A DNA stretch of 64,000 nt, taken from contig NC_067116.1 in NCBI RefSeq assembly GCF_021347895.1, positions 38,149,677 to 38,213,676 of the forward strand, read 5' to 3'. Below the pieces are notes generated by a model, which did not search any database, was not told where the DNA came from, and was given only the letters and a program-made list of their open reading frames with translations. The DNA is from Acanthochromis polyacanthus. Its lineage: Eukaryota; Chordata; Actinopteri; Pomacentridae. Positions 1 through 12,897 of the stretch are shown here, piece by piece; positions within the stretch are counted from its first letter, which is position 1; each line of letters starts with the position of its first letter. Both the position numbers and the translations under genes were made by a program.

Positions 1-590
1 AGTATCTTAAGTCAAACAATCTTGAAATTATCTCGTTTTGAATTGAATTTTACAAGAAAACTCAAAATAAGTTTAACCCTCGTGTCGTTCTATGAGTCAA
101 AATGACCCGTTTTAAAGTTTGAAAATGTGGGGGAAAAGTTATATTTTCACAGTGAAACTTCTGATGTCCACATTTGTAACATTTTTGGGAAATCTTTGAA
201 AATTTTTTTGGTGGGAAAAACAAATGTTCAAAGTGTTTCTTAAGAACATTCACAAAAAAATCAACCAAAATCCAGTGAAATTCGCTGAATTTTGGTTGAT
301 TTTTATGTGAATCAGTTTTACTGATATATGTGTAATCACTTTAGATATTTTTAGGATTTTTTTTTGGAAGATTTTTACTCATTTGTTGATAATAGTTACA
401 AGAATTGTCTAGCCAATTTTGGAGAATTTTTTTTTTTAAAGGAACTTTTAAATATTCTAAATGTCATATCTTATTTCAAGAAATCTTACCGAGCCATTTT
501 TCACTTGTTCTGTTGGCAGATTTTTTTTCTCTCGCTTATTTTAAGGTAAAAAATTCCTTGAAATAAGTTTTCTTTTCTTGTTTTGAGAGG
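1..590. repeat. AT-rich MITE-like repeat block containing a hairpin
   Basis: The first ~590 bases are very AT-rich and have no credible coding content. Positions 248-312 form a hairpin: a 29-base arm (248-276, starting attcacaaaaaaatc) pairs with 284-312 (ending gatttttatgtgaat) around a short loop. The outer parts (about 1-75 and 470-590) look like diverged inverted copies of each other, both carrying caagaaa / aaataag-type words, which suggests a decayed inverted-repeat element cut by the window edge. The inner segment around 78-120 (ccctcgtgtcgttc, then gtcaaaatgacccg) resembles a repeat often met in fish DNA. Family and exact ends are uncertain. Confidence 0.45.
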
Positions 591-3500
591 GGCATTTTTA
601 CCAGGGTGGCAGCATAGGTTTGAGGCTTTTCTCATTAATATGCTGTCTGCTGCTTATGTGCTGTGTGTGTGTTCTCTATCTGACTTTCAGTTGACCCACC
701 TGCCTGTTCTTCATGACACAGTCTGAATCACTCAGGAGAGAAGGGATTGGATTCACGTACATACGGCGAATGCGCACACACGCATGTATTCACGAGATGA
801 TTAGGTAGAAAGAGAGTGAATAATTTCTGTGAAGGGAGTTCAAAGAAGCCTCGGAGAGTTTTTGAGCAGCAGCAGAAGCCTCGTTCTCTTTGTTGTCCTC
901 CGCTGGCTTTGCCTGGGGATTCTCTCTTCTCGCATTTTATTGGCAACGCTACAAAATAGAGCCATAAAAATTGTGAGCAGGAAGGAGATTAGTCTTTTGT
1001 ATCCAAAACCAGCTGAAGGCTGCAGGCCCTTCAAAGTCTGCAATGGGGACACATTGTGGGGGAAAAAAACACGACAGAAAATCTGCCGCCAAGTTTTTTA
1101 TCTTCTGCATCACCACATTGCTCCCCTGAACACCAAAGCATTCATTTTCCTCACCGGCTGTGTGCTGAGATGTTTTTATTTTCCTGGAGGAGAGTCTCAC
1201 AGCAGATGCTCATGCAGAACACAAACAGGGCTCTTAGCTGAATGAATGCAACACAAGTCACTGCGATGATTCATGTTATGAGGTGATTTATAGTTGTTTG
1301 TTTGCTTGTTTCTCAGCTTAATTGTAGAATAACTACAAATCAACAGCAGGATTGACAGAATGACATTAAAGGTGGAGTCTGAGATTCTGGGGAAAGACTG
1401 CTAATATTTACTGTGCCAAGGAGGTGGAGCCTTGGCGGAGTTATGTGGTGATCAGTGTTGGTCTGTCATGCATTTACTGCCCCTCTTGCCCCCACAGCCA
1501 CATTTACCCCCCGGTTTCTGTCCTTTCCAGATATGATTTACCATGCACAGGACATGCTGGAATGACATTGTGTTGACCGCTCTCAACCACTTTGCTTGTT
1601 TACCTTTTCCAGACCCAGTGCTGCATCTAAATGTATAATTTTTCAGCTAAACTTGACTAAAAGCACACTGGATTCATAAACTCCACCTTTAAAACGTCTT
1701 AGTGGCCCATCTGTGCATCTTTCATTTGATGGCTGAACCTGATCTGCTTCCCCACTGAGGGAGAAACTAACAAGGGGATAAACTTCAGAGAGGGGAGACT
1801 TACGACGAGCAGCAGATGCCCTGCAGGACAAAAACACCTTCCGCTCCCTGTAGATGTCTGTTTTTTTCTGCAGTAAATGTAAACACCTCTTATAGAACAC
1901 GTAGTCCTCAACACCAAAAACTGAAAAACACACACCTTCTGGTCACAAGTCAGCAGCTCAAAGTCACAATGTGCTGAAGTTGCTATACTAAAGATCACAC
2001 CACTCATTTCCCCCCCGCTGCTGGTTCTGATGTTCGGGTTATGCTTGAGCCGAGGCTTGTCATGCTCTCGAGGGGTTTATTTCAGATCTTTCTTAGAGAT
2101 TTTCTAAGTATAAATCTGTAAAAATGAAAGTGGCTCCGCTGTTCGCTGTCAGACCTTTAAAATGTACCTTCTGCGGCTGCTGGTGATTCCATCTCATGCA
2201 TCTGTGTCTGATCTCAAATCTGCATTAATTGAGTGTTTTTCCGCCTCCAGAAATCAGCTGTAAGCACAACACGGACATGTTCTATGCTTTTAAGTTGCTA
2301 GTAAACAGTTGCTCATGTACACAGGAGATGCAGCGTGTTGACAAGATGAATGCAAGTGCAAGGTCGCTGCTTTAGTAGCTCTGTTTTGGTCTCTGGAGCA
2401 AAAATCAGACTCTTTCACCGCTAAATGCTCTGCTGTGTTCCCTAGCTAATTTCTTTCCACTCTGCAGTTCTGCACAAAAAAAACAAGACAGTGAAGTTGT
2501 ACAACATTAAATGAATGTTTTGCACATTTAAAACACTGTGCAATATCTATCTATCTATATTTACACACACACAAACCTATGAGCAATACCTGTGTTTTTT
2601 TATCACTGTTTTCTACTCTACATATAGACTAAACCGATGCATTACTGATTTTTTTCCACATTCAAACACGTGTGAAATATCTGAATTTCTACTTATGGAA
2701 GAATCTGTAGAATATCAACAATACTTATGTATATTTCTTGCTTCTTTTTTGTAAACTGATGTTCTGACATTTTTGCATTATTGCTGCTGTAACACTGCAA
2801 ACTTGTGAGATTTGTTAAGACTTATCTTATCTTATCAACATAATGTACTTAAAAGACTACTTCAATTCCCCAAATCCTCTAAAAACACTGGAATTTCCCT
2901 TTAACTTATTTACAAAAGGGTTCAAAGATCTTCCGATGCAGAAAAACTTAAACTGTAAGGGAAAATGAATTCTTTCTGTTGGTCAAATCACTCCCAGTTT
3001 CCTCTTATGTTAGCTACTGATAATAACCCATGTGCAAATTACTAAGAAACTGGAAGTGCTTCCATTTTGGGGAAGAAGTGACAATAAAATCCTTTTGACA
3101 TTCTTCTCTGGAGACGCTGATGCCGGATCAGCAGGATACTGAATGTTAGAAGTCACTGATTTGACTTCACATTTGGCCACACAGCAAGTTTTTACATTTC
3201 ATTGCTGTGAACATCACTTCTTTTGATGTGAAATTCTTGACAGGATTGCTCGTGTTTATATGATCATATAATGTCTCTGACTCTCACCAGTGGAATTATC
3301 TGTTGTGTACCTGCAGTAATATGTCTGTAAACACACACGCATGTATGATTTTCATGTGTGATTCCACCTCTTCTTTTTTTCCATCCCTTCCTCCTCCACA
3401 TTTGTCATCCTGAGATATTTCCTCCCACTCTGTTCCAGTGTGTCCTGCAGCTAACCAACCGTGACATCTGGAGCTAAACGGGTGTAAAAGCAGTAGACAG

Positions 3501-4276
3501 AAGCCCGATGGGATTAGAGACTGACCGGAAATACAGCAAACGGCACATTTTTCCTTTTTTTTTTTTTTTTTTTTAGCTGCTTTCAGTGCTCCTATCAACA
3601 TTAGCCCCAGAGTGATAAATCAGTGACACTGATTAAACACTGTCTGGAGCTGTCACAGAGAGGCATTGTGCTCTCAGTTTGCAGCCTGGAGAAAGGTATT
3701 TATTTAGCCATGTACAGCAGAGGAAAGCTGTAGGAAGATTGTCCCCTTCTTGGCAGGGTTTTATTAGTCTGACTTGCTCCGTTGTATCTCAGCGCTGTCG
3801 TTGGCAGCTATTCTAATTATGCTGTGTCACTTTCTCCTCCTCTGTTCTCCCTGTCTGCTGCCTCGCCAACAATCTCCCTACATTTTTAATATGTCATCTT
3901 AACGGTTTAAACCTTTATGTTTCTCATTTTTTCTACTTTTATTACAGTCCCACTTAATTATGAAATTTTTCCTGATATCAGTTCTGCTGAAGTCCTTTGT
4001 AATATAAAAATCCAAGACCCGTTGTTCCACTATTATTGTGAATGCCCAGTTACGGTCATGAAAATGCATTTCTTTTTGCTAGTAACCATGATGGTTCATG
4101 GCTTTGTGTGTGCATTATTTTAGCATGCTAGCATTTGTTCAATAAAATGTACAGAGAAATAAGGAATGGAAGTTTTTGTGTGTGGGCTTGTGTCTTCATC
4201 AAAGATGTGGTGTTCTGGATGGAGCTTGAGGCCGCTCTGTAAAGCTAGCTTTGTCTGGAAGGAAAAAAGAGGCAAC
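591..4276. other. Intergenic DNA, no gene recognised
   Basis: No coding exon, RNA gene or well-preserved mobile element was recognised. The longest open frame here (829-1245, + strand) begins at GTG, resembles no family I know and is probably chance. A run of 20 T lies at 3555-3574, and short ATCT/TTATC runs occur near 2547-2560 and 2822-2836. This stretch could hold regulatory DNA or a 5' untranslated exon of yjefn3, but nothing in it identifies one. Confidence 0.5.
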
Positions 4277-4289
4277 TGGTGCCATTAGC

Positions 4290-4643
4290 TGTAGTGGTTA
4301 GCACTCTCGCCTTGCAGCAAGATGATCCCCGGTTCAAATCCCGGGGTGGGCTTGGGATCTTTCTGCATGGAGTCTGCATGTTCTCCCTGTGCATGCGTGG
4401 GTTTTCTCCGGGTACTCCGGCTTCCTCTCACAGTCCAAAAATATGCTGAGGTTAATTGATGACTCTAAATTGCCCGTAGGTGTGAATGTGAGTGTGATTG
4501 TTTGTCTGTATATGTAGCCCTGCGACAGACTGGTGACCTGTCCTGGGTGTCCCCTGCCTTCACCCGAGTCAGCTGGGATAGGCTCCAGCACCCCCCGCGA
4601 CCCTAGTGAGGATAAAGCGGTGTATAGAGAATGGATGGATGGA
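4290..4643 (+). mobile_element. tRNA-derived SINE with target-site duplication
   Basis: The head looks like a tRNA: a box-A-like tagtggttagcac near 4292 and a box-B-like ggttcaaatcc near 4331. It is followed by the long conserved body of a common teleost SINE (ggatctttctgcatgg, then tgttctccctgtgcatgcg, then ataggctccagcacccc) and an atggatggatgg tail. Both sides carry the same 13 bases, TGGTGCCATTAGC, at 4277-4289 and 4644-4656, the footprint of LINE-machinery retroposition. It is a retroposed copy, not a functional tRNA gene. The exact family name (V-SINE-like or other) is not certain. Confidence 0.85.
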
Positions 4644-4997
4644 TGGTGCCATTAGCAGTAGAGCTAGTGGTGACAACTGTACCTATGCAGAAAAGAAATT
4701 ATTTTAAGATGCACTAGCAGTTTTTGCCACTTGGGGCAGTAGAAACCGAATCCACCAAATCCTGGGAGAAATATCCTCTATGCTTGTCAAATAGTGATTC
4801 ACTTTTGGACCAGATAGTGTTCAGTGGGTCTTTAGAGCTTTTTCAGGGACAACATCTGCCTACTGAAATCAAAAATGATACCATGAGAATACTGAGAGTG
4901 ACCAAAGTGGTTAAATGTTAGGCCATATAATCAAAATCATGACCAAAAAGATGATTAAATGATCTTTAAAGCTGAGAGGAACTGCAAAGCTGAATGA

Positions 4998-5722
4998 TAT
5001 CAGAATCAGAATCAGAATCAGAATCACTTTATTCATCCCAGAAGGGAAATTCAGTTGTCAGGGTTCTTATCTGTTTAATTTTGAATTGAATAGCCTGACT
5101 GCTGATGGCAAGAAAGATTTCCTAAATCTTTCTGTCTTGCAGCGCAGGGATAGGAGCCGTCCACTGATGTTTCGTTGTTCATTGAGGCAGATGTGAAGTG
5201 GATGATCCATGTTGGTCAGAATGGCCTCCATCTTGCTCAGTGCCCGTCTCTCCACCTCATCTTCCAATGTGTTCAATCTGATTCCAACCACAGAGCCAGC
5301 TTTTTTAATCAGTTTGTTCAGACCCCTTGCATCCTTGTTCTTTATGCTGCCTCCCCAGCAGACTGCAGCATAAAACAGGACACTTGCTACCACAGACTGA
5401 TAAAACATCTGCAGCATCTTACTGCAGATGTCTAGTGATCGAAGTCTTCTGAGGCAATAAAGTCAGCTCTGGCCCTTTTTGTAGATGAAGTCTACGTTTG
5501 TAGACCAGTCCAACTTATTATCAAGGTGGACACCTAAATATTCATATGATGTCACCATCTCGATGTCCACGCCACAAGTGTTCACTGGCTGAAGAGGGGG
5601 TTTGGATCTGCGGAAATCTATGATCATTTCCTTTGTCTTTGAGGCGTTGAGTAGCAGGCAGTTTTTGTGACTCCAGTCACTGAAGGCACTTATCAGATCT
5701 CTGTATTCAGCTTCATGTCCAT
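4998..5722 (-). mobile_element. 5'-truncated LINE (L2/Rex-like), minus strand
   Basis: Read on the minus strand, the region encodes the C-terminal part of a non-LTR retrotransposon polyprotein. A 116-residue open frame (5417-5067) contains the FYQSVVASVLFYAAVCWGG and LNKLIKKAGSVVG motifs found downstream of the reverse-transcriptase core in teleost L2/Rex-type LINEs. Upstream (5700-5420) lies EMIIDFRR-like and YEYLGVHLDNKLDW-like coding, partly out of frame. The 3' end is a short tandem GATTCT tail (complement at about 5000-5026) after a TTTCCC...GGGATGAATAAAG motif. Only about 0.7 kb of what would be a several-kb element remains, as expected for a 5'-truncated insertion. It is non-functional. 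Confidence 0.8.
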
Positions 5723-8339
5723 TTTTTCACTTCTTACTGAAGCCATCTCTTTCAATCTATTGTTACCAACAATAGAACAACTCTCAGTTGTTAAAATCAG
5801 AAACAACTGCTGAAATGACCTTGTATTTGTCTCAGATGATAAAACAAGACCATCAATGTGAATATAACCAAAAAGCATTGAACGTTTCATACCCCACACC
5901 ACATCTAGACATGGTCACAGAATATAGCCACGCTGTTCATGTGGAGAATGTATTTGAAAGTGTTGCGAATGTTATAATGGACTTTGGTGTATTATGGCTC
6001 ATGCTACTCTGAAAATGGCATACTGAATGTTTTTTTTTCTTTTTATCATGCTTGTTACATGATAGTGGTTGCTATGGCACCAGGGCTGTGCATAAAGGGG
6101 TGCACAAGGGAGAAAATTAGGTCACCTTTTTCTTGTACAAAATGAACCATTTTCGGCAATACACAGTAACATAATTGTGTATATTTTGGCGGGTACAAAA
6201 GAAATCTCCAGATTTTGACATCTGTTGATGCTGTGTGTGAACACAGTCAAGTTTAATCTGCATGGATTAGCTCACAGCTGGGTCGCAGAGATGCATATTC
6301 ATATATATAAAACTCCAGCCAAGTTGTTCCCCCTAAAGCTCAGGGCCACCGATACATTGTTGTTATTGCACTTCAGGTCAATTATTAACGCAGATAGGTC
6401 ATCAATCTGGCACGTCCTGGCCAGAGGCATGATAAATTGCGTTAGCCATTCTGCTCTTCTTCCCGTACCTGGAGGATAAAACTCTGCCACAAAAGAATGG
6501 AATGCGACGACACAGTCATCATAATTCATGATGCTGATGCCCGCTGGCCTCAAACTGAGGTAACCTGGTTTAAAGTGGAGGCAGAGGTTATATGTGAATG
6601 TTCTGGATAAATAGAACGGAGGTTTAAAGACCACTGAGGGGTACAGGATGATGTAACCTGTGGGCATGTGGGTGTGCTGCTGATTATGCATGTCTCGTGT
6701 ACTTTATGTCAAGTTGTGCTTCGGTGCATTTGTGTGACCCGTGTGTGTGCATGTGTGGGGGTGGCCGCTCATCCATCTCCATAACAGCCCTTCTACTTGT
6801 GCCATCACATTACATCTAAAAATGAGGGATAAGTAGACCTGAATCATAGTTTGGCCATCGTGGACATTTTTAGCTCATGCTCACAGGAAATATACAGACA
6901 CACAAACTGAAATGAGCTTGTCAACACCTGTGGCTTCAGGTAAATATGATCCATGCCCCTCTTTCATGTGCACAGCTGCTGGAGGATAAATCGAGAACAA
7001 AATGCAGGAGCCACTGATTGCGATTATCTAAAGAATGTCTGTCTCACCATGCCGGATATGAGGACGGCGAGCAGACAGCTAAACTGATTAAGCCTGATTT
7101 AAAAGAATGATGCTACAGGAGACAGTCGTATGGATGTGATTGTGCGCCTCTCACACGCACACAATACATACAGCCAGTCCGAAATGATTGCCCAAGGAGA
7201 CTTGAAACAAAGTGAATTATGCCATCCTGATTTGATAAGAATTGAGCAGCATGAAGGGGTTCATGCTGGGCAGTTTGAATGGGACCATATGGAGGCGCAG
7301 AGCCAGCTCATATCTGCCAGCTGAGGCTGTTTATGAGACGCTCCCCCTGATAACGGCACCTGATCCTCTTGTCCATCCAGCTATGCAGACGGAAACATTA
7401 TAATACGTATCTTTGAGCAAACTTCGGCTGTGAGTTTGAATGCAGCTGACAGCACCGTGTAATGAATCATGCTCGCTTGTGTTTTTTGGCTAGCTGTGAT
7501 GTGATTAGACAAATTATTCCGGTTTTGTGGTAACTTCAGATAGAACATGTTTATGCTGCATATCCACCCTCAAAAAATAATCGAAAACACATACGCTGTG
7601 TACACACAGCCTGGAAACATGCAAACATATCCCCTGACACAGTCATGCATAATGTCATATACTGCAAGGCATCACTCTTGTTTTGTTGTTGTCATGCCAG
7701 TGTTTGCATTTCTTGTCAGACAATCCACTCATTCATAATTCTCTGCAAGATCTATCATCTATATTACATCTTAACTTCAGGCAGTTTGAATCTAAATCAT
7801 TCTGCATTTCTCTATGACTCTCCCTCTCGCCCCTTTCCCCCTTTTACATCGTTTCTTAGTGGGGGTGCTGCAGGACTTCGTGGAGGCCGACTGCAGGAGG
7901 TGTGACTGATGATGAAAAGTGTCCTGAGATGACAACCATTAAATTAGATGCACACATACACCTGGGAAAGCCCACTGATAATCTCATTGTAATTGCAGGG
8001 AGCTATCTTTTCGCATCATATAAGCGTGTCTGTCCATCAGTATGATAGCAGAGTGATGGCCAAAGCCTTTTAGCTGGAACAAGCTTGAGTGTCTGTAATG
8101 AGATTATTTTCAGGGTAATGACGAAAGTGAGGATTAAAAATCAGTAACGATGAGTTCACAGACATACACGTTTCAGAGCAAAACGCACTGCTGTCACTGC
8201 TAGTACTTTGGTTTCGAATATGTAGTTTCTGCTGCAGACAGAGAAATACTGTGAAGCCCTCTTTGTAGCATTTGTTAATGTCAGCCACAATATTCTTCTG
8301 CAAAGGTTAAATGATTTTGAATTTGATTCTATATCACAG
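5723..8339. other. Intergenic DNA, no gene recognised
   Basis: There is no recognisable exon, RNA gene or intact element. Open frames of 60-130 codons occur on both strands (for example 6299-6691 minus), but they match no family I know and lack splice or start context. I see nothing else to annotate. Confidence 0.5.
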
Positions 8340-9090
8340 AAAATCTTAAGTAGTTCCTCTGGCTATAGGCGTCCCTCAAGGTTCAGTTTCAGGTCCTGTC
8401 TTGTTTTCAGTTTCCATTAACAACATCAGATCAATCATAAAAAAATACAACACTCATGTCTATGCAGATGATAAAGTTGTCTACAGATTTTCTAATATGA
8501 GCCAGTCAGACACTTAAATCCTGCACCAAATCTTTAGAAACTGCAAGACAAAATTGCACTTCCCAAGAAAAAATGCAAAAAAGATCAAAGATAATCTAGA
8601 GTCAGAGATATTGTGAATGATAGTTTGCATACCACGACTCTGAGTGGACAAAGTACTTAACAGGTCCTGGAGCACAAATATCTTAACTGGAATCTGGTTG
8701 GATCAAAAGCTTAGTGTCAAATTTTATATTGACACACTGTTAGCAAACTGCACATACACAAACAGGGTATTTGAGCAGAAACAAAGCAATTGTCCTCCTA
8801 TTTAGCAGCTGTTGTCTGTTTTACATTACAGTGATGCCATCTATAGCTTCTGCCTCCACTCTGAAAGCCCTTTCTTCAATTTACCACTCACAGTGAGACG
8901 TAACAGACATTGGTTTCTTTTTATTTATAAGGCACTGAACAGCAAGATGCCACCAGACATAACTTCTGTGGTCCATGATGTCCAGAACCTCATGCCACAG
9001 AACAGCTTGTTCTCAACAGCAGCTGGCCTCACGAGCAAGGCCAGAGCTTCCCCATTGGCTCTGTCTCTTTGTCCCCTCCTTTGTCACTGA
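8340..9090 (+). mobile_element. Decayed LINE reverse-transcriptase fragment
   Basis: A frame beginning at about 8368 reads GVPQGSVSGPVLFSVSINNI and then THVYADDKVVY, which are reverse-transcriptase motifs: the GxPQGS block and the F/YADD active-site box of non-LTR retrotransposons. After about 300 bases of decayed sequence, 8812-9090 encodes VRRNRHWFLFIYKALNSKMPP, the region typically seen near the C-terminus of Rex/L2-like LINE proteins. The frame is broken by stops and shifts between the two blocks. This is an inactive relic in + orientation, and its clade is uncertain. Confidence 0.75.
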
Positions 9091-9686
9091 CTCTATACAT
9101 CACATTTACAAAGAGCTTTTTGAATAGGATTATTGAACCTTGCACATTCTCAGGCGATTCATTTGCACATTTCTACACACTGTAAACATTTCTATTACAT
9201 TTTTTTTTAGTTTATTAACTCCTTGAATTTACTACAGTTGTGTCTTTTGTCTGATTTGCAACAGTTAGATTAAACAACCCTTTTCATCCCCCTTTTTCAG
9301 ATACATTTTTTACATGTTAGCGTTAATGCACCAAATCACCAAGTAAAATTCCTTGTATGATGAAAACCTACTTTGCAAAAAAATGATTTTGATTTGGTCA
9401 TCCCTGAAGTCTTTTTTGCATTCACTGAATTTGGTAAACCAGTTTTTGTGCAGCATGCACCTGGAGCATTTTACAACAAACAATAATCCTTACCACAACT
9501 GAACTGCACTTGTAGGTCAATTGAAAACCATCATTACAAATGAGTCTGCTCTTGTGTTTTTAGTTGTGCTCTGTTGTTTGTTATCTCGTAAATTACTGCC
9601 CTACTTCTTCTGTTTTGATTGTGCTCTTGACTTCACTGAAATGAGGCCATGCCCTCAGTGATTCATTGATATTTAAATTACTACCA

Positions 9687-10070
9687 CAACATTAAAACCA
9701 CCTGAATAATATTCTGTAGATCAGCCTTGTGCTATCAAAACAGCTCTGACTCTTTGGAACCTCTGGGGTTGTCCTGTGGCGTCTGATACTGAGACTTTGG
9801 CAGCAGATCCTTTGGGTCCTGTGGCCTGCAGTGAGGGACTTCGCTGTATTGGGCCAGTTCTGATGCATCCTATGGATATTTGATTCAATTTGGGATCTTT
9901 GTTGTGTTTCTTGCCGTAACTGAGCAGCTTTCGTGTGGCAGGGCACATCCACGTCCTGCAGCGTCTGTGTCACAATAACAATCTTACCAATACCCAATTT
10001 TTCCTAGCAGAACATTGTATTGTAATAAGATGAACAATGTCATTTAATTCACCTGTCAGTAGTTTAAATG
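9687..10070 (-). mobile_element. Tc1-like transposon relic
   Basis: The plus strand carries the reverse complement of the 3' end of a Tc1-like transposase in a form common in fish genomes. On the minus strand a decayed frame (9997-9692) includes DVPCHTKAAQ, resembling the DNAPCHTA block around the second catalytic Asp. The ends resemble each other in inverted orientation: left cattaaaaccacctgaat near 9690, right a complementary ttcacctgtcag...aaatgtt near 10048-10070. The coding sequence is interrupted and much of it deleted. It is non-functional, and the ends are approximate. Confidence 0.55.
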
Positions 10071-10178
10071 TTGACAGGTCGGCATTAAGTCACTTACTGC
10101 AGTCTTGCATCCCTTAGTTGAAAAAAAACGTTGAAGCACCATAGATTATATCAGCTTTCTTCTGTGTGACCTCTCAGT

Positions 10179-10182
<4 letters not shown>

Positions 10183-10213
<31 letters not shown>
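10183..10213. repeat. (TC)n microsatellite
   Basis: About 15 uninterrupted TC dinucleotides. Confidence 0.95.
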
Positions 10214-10215
<2 letters not shown>

Positions 10216-12553
10216 CTCTTGCTCTCACCTTTCCATCTTCCATCATTCTGGCTCAGTGAAGTGCAAACCTTCATCAGGGCAGCGGGGACAGAGAAAGATG
10301 GAGGGTGGTGGCATGGGAGGAGCAGAGTGACAGACAAAGATAATGCAAAAAAAGAAAATGGAAAGAGCTAAAGTGAGGTGACTGATAAGGTGAGATCGGC
10401 AAAGTTGGAGATCAAAAGACAGAATAGTGGAGGGAAGGTGTGGGTGATGGAAAGAAGCAGGAAAGAGCAGAGTGGAGAAAATTCCAAGACAGATCGACTT
10501 ATGGATACTTTTTTGTTCTGAAAGGAAATTTCAGGTCTTGTGCTGCACTTGTGTAGCACAAAATGTGATGCACATGGTTGTGACAGATTCGTTTTTTTGT
10601 TCTCGATTTAAATAATGCGTTTTTTATACCATTCACACCGAATGACATGAGCATGTATTAACACAACTGACAGACAGATAATTGCACAAGGAAAATAAAG
10701 GAAAATGAATGAAAAAAACACCCTCCATACAATTCATCCACCCACACAGTTCCACAGACCCCTCTTTCTGCTGCTTTGCAATTCATAGAAACTTGGCAGT
10801 TATGCATAAATCAACAGTCAGAGTCTATTTTTCAGATACATTTTTATGATTTAACTATCTACATTAGACACTGTACCCACATATTCATGCAATTTCAGTT
10901 GGATTTTTATCCACACTAAAAGCATGCTCGAGGGATGGCAGTGTCTGTTGGTTATCTGAACCCACTATTTGTTCCAGACTGAAATGTTTTAGACTATTAG
11001 ATGATAACGATTAATGTTTTGCACAAACCTTCATGTCCCCCAGAGAATAAAATGCTAGTGAGTCTCTAGCGCTTCTAGCCCTTATCTTCACAAGTCTGTA
11101 ATGGATTTTCACGCAGTATCTCTCAGGCTTTTATTGTTATCAGAAGATAGATTCTAATAATGCTGAGAATCCCAAGTGTTTTGTTGTTGTGGCACCAGCA
11201 AGTCAAAGTTTAACCTCTCAAAGTCTACTGATACAATTTTGTGCCGACATTTGTGCACCCTCGGAGATATGTTTTGCACATGCTGGTAATGCCCAGATTT
11301 CTTTTCTAGCACTCCCACCAGGCTGACATTTGTGCTTTTGGATGAAATGTGTCAGCTGCTGAACGGATTGCAAAGAAATCTGCTGCACACTCAAGTCCTC
11401 TTAGCATAAATTGTAATATCCTCAATGATCCCTGAATTTTAACGCAGCACCAATGATGAGATCTAAACTTCAATTTGTCCATAATGTATAACAAAATGTC
11501 TGCAAAACTGATCACATTCCCATCAGTCTCAGCTGTACATTATTGCTAGTTAGCCAAATATTGGCATTTTTCTGACATACTAAGCTGAGACGGTTAACAT
11601 GCGTGGTAGAAAAGGTGCTGTGAAAGGCTATATATTTACTCTCTGAACTCAAAATTTCAACCAGATAGGTTTGTGTGGTAGTGAAAATGAAAATAAAACC
11701 AAATCAGATTCAACAAATGTGCATGTATATGTACAATTGTGTATATCTTGGTTATACAATACATTCAGGGAAGATTTTCACAACACGGTTTGTTGACAAT
11801 CAGCGTCTCCACTACATCAGTTTCCTCGTTTTTCCACAGAGGTTGCCTTTTATTGCCTGCTGTACATGACAATGGGTACTTACTAGAAACACAATCGTGG
11901 GAAACAGAAAAGCTTTGTTCAGGCTGAATCATCACCGTGTTCTATTAGATGTGATAGACAAGCAACAAAAATGCAAATTCATACAGAAATGTTACAGATT
12001 AGTGCCATAAAGAGACAGAAACACGCACAAGAGTGATTAATTTCTTATCAGCATGTTATTTCATGTGGTGCTTTATTTGTGTTTAAAAGGCTTTATATAT
12101 CATTAGCAGCTAGTGAGTATTAGGTGGAGCAGGAGGGTGGACAGATAATGAGGGAGGGGACAGGTAGAGAAGAGAGCTGTGGAACTAATGAACTGTGTGC
12201 TTTTACTCTTTCTGTCCTCTCCAGAGCAGGAGTCTGACTAATTATTAGCCGTTCTTTAAGAGACCAGAGCTGCTCAGAGCCCTTCTACTGGTGGATAAAC
12301 TATAGTTAATTACACAACAGTAAATTTGGTGCAGGTCGCAGCGGGGCTCAACAATCCCTTTTATGAGGCAGTACTGGTGCTCAGGAGTGAAACATCATGT
12401 TGAACTTTCAGCAACACCGAGAAAAACAAATCTTAGGTACCAGATAACATGATGTCGATAGTTTTAAAGGAAAAAAACACAAAGAAAGACAGTAAGAACG
12501 CATTGCTTGTGGTGTGCTATGTTTGCAATTTTGCATGCAAGTTTGGATTGCAA
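10214..12553. other. Intergenic DNA, no gene recognised
   Basis: This is low-GC, ordinary-looking vertebrate intergenic DNA. No exon, RNA gene or element was recognised. Confidence 0.5.
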
Positions 12554-12614
12554 ATCCATCCATCCATCCATCCATCCAGCCATCCATCCATCCATCCATC
12601 CATCCATCTATCCA
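12554..12614. repeat. (ATCC)n microsatellite
   Basis: About 14 tandem ATCC units with one AGCC and one ATCT variant. The apparent SIHPSIHPS and WMDGWMDG peptides in the open frames here are translations of the repeat, not proteins. Confidence 0.95.
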
Positions 12615-12897
12615 CCAGAAGCACATGTGTTTCAACGCGCAAGTTAATAAAGCTAAAGGTCAGCATTGATTTGTGGCTTCGGCTATGATTGAAACCCCTT
12701 TCTTCCAAGTGAAAATCCTCCATCTTACCTGGTGTAACGCCTCATCCTGTTCTCCAGACTTTGTTGCTATGATACCGTCTCATCTGCTCTGGGTTAAGGG
12801 CTCTGTGATTGGCTAGAATCTCTCATTAAAAGGCTACATTATCGAAAATCTGAAAACAAAGCCGAGCATACAATATGCTGAAAGGTTTGTCTGTCCG

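Noticed and set aside
829..1245. 138-codon open frame on the + strand, longest in the left region
   Set aside because: It starts at GTG, has no recognisable motif, overlaps other open frames on the minus strand and lacks splice or promoter context.
4290..4362. Possible tRNA gene from box A/box B-like motifs
   Set aside because: It is fused to a SINE body with an ATGG tail and a 13-bp target duplication, so it is a retroposed copy rather than a tRNA gene.
12554..12614. Short direct repeats as a possible CRISPR array or repeat protein
   Set aside because: It is a plain ATCC microsatellite with no spacers, in a vertebrate genome; the peptides are repeat translations.
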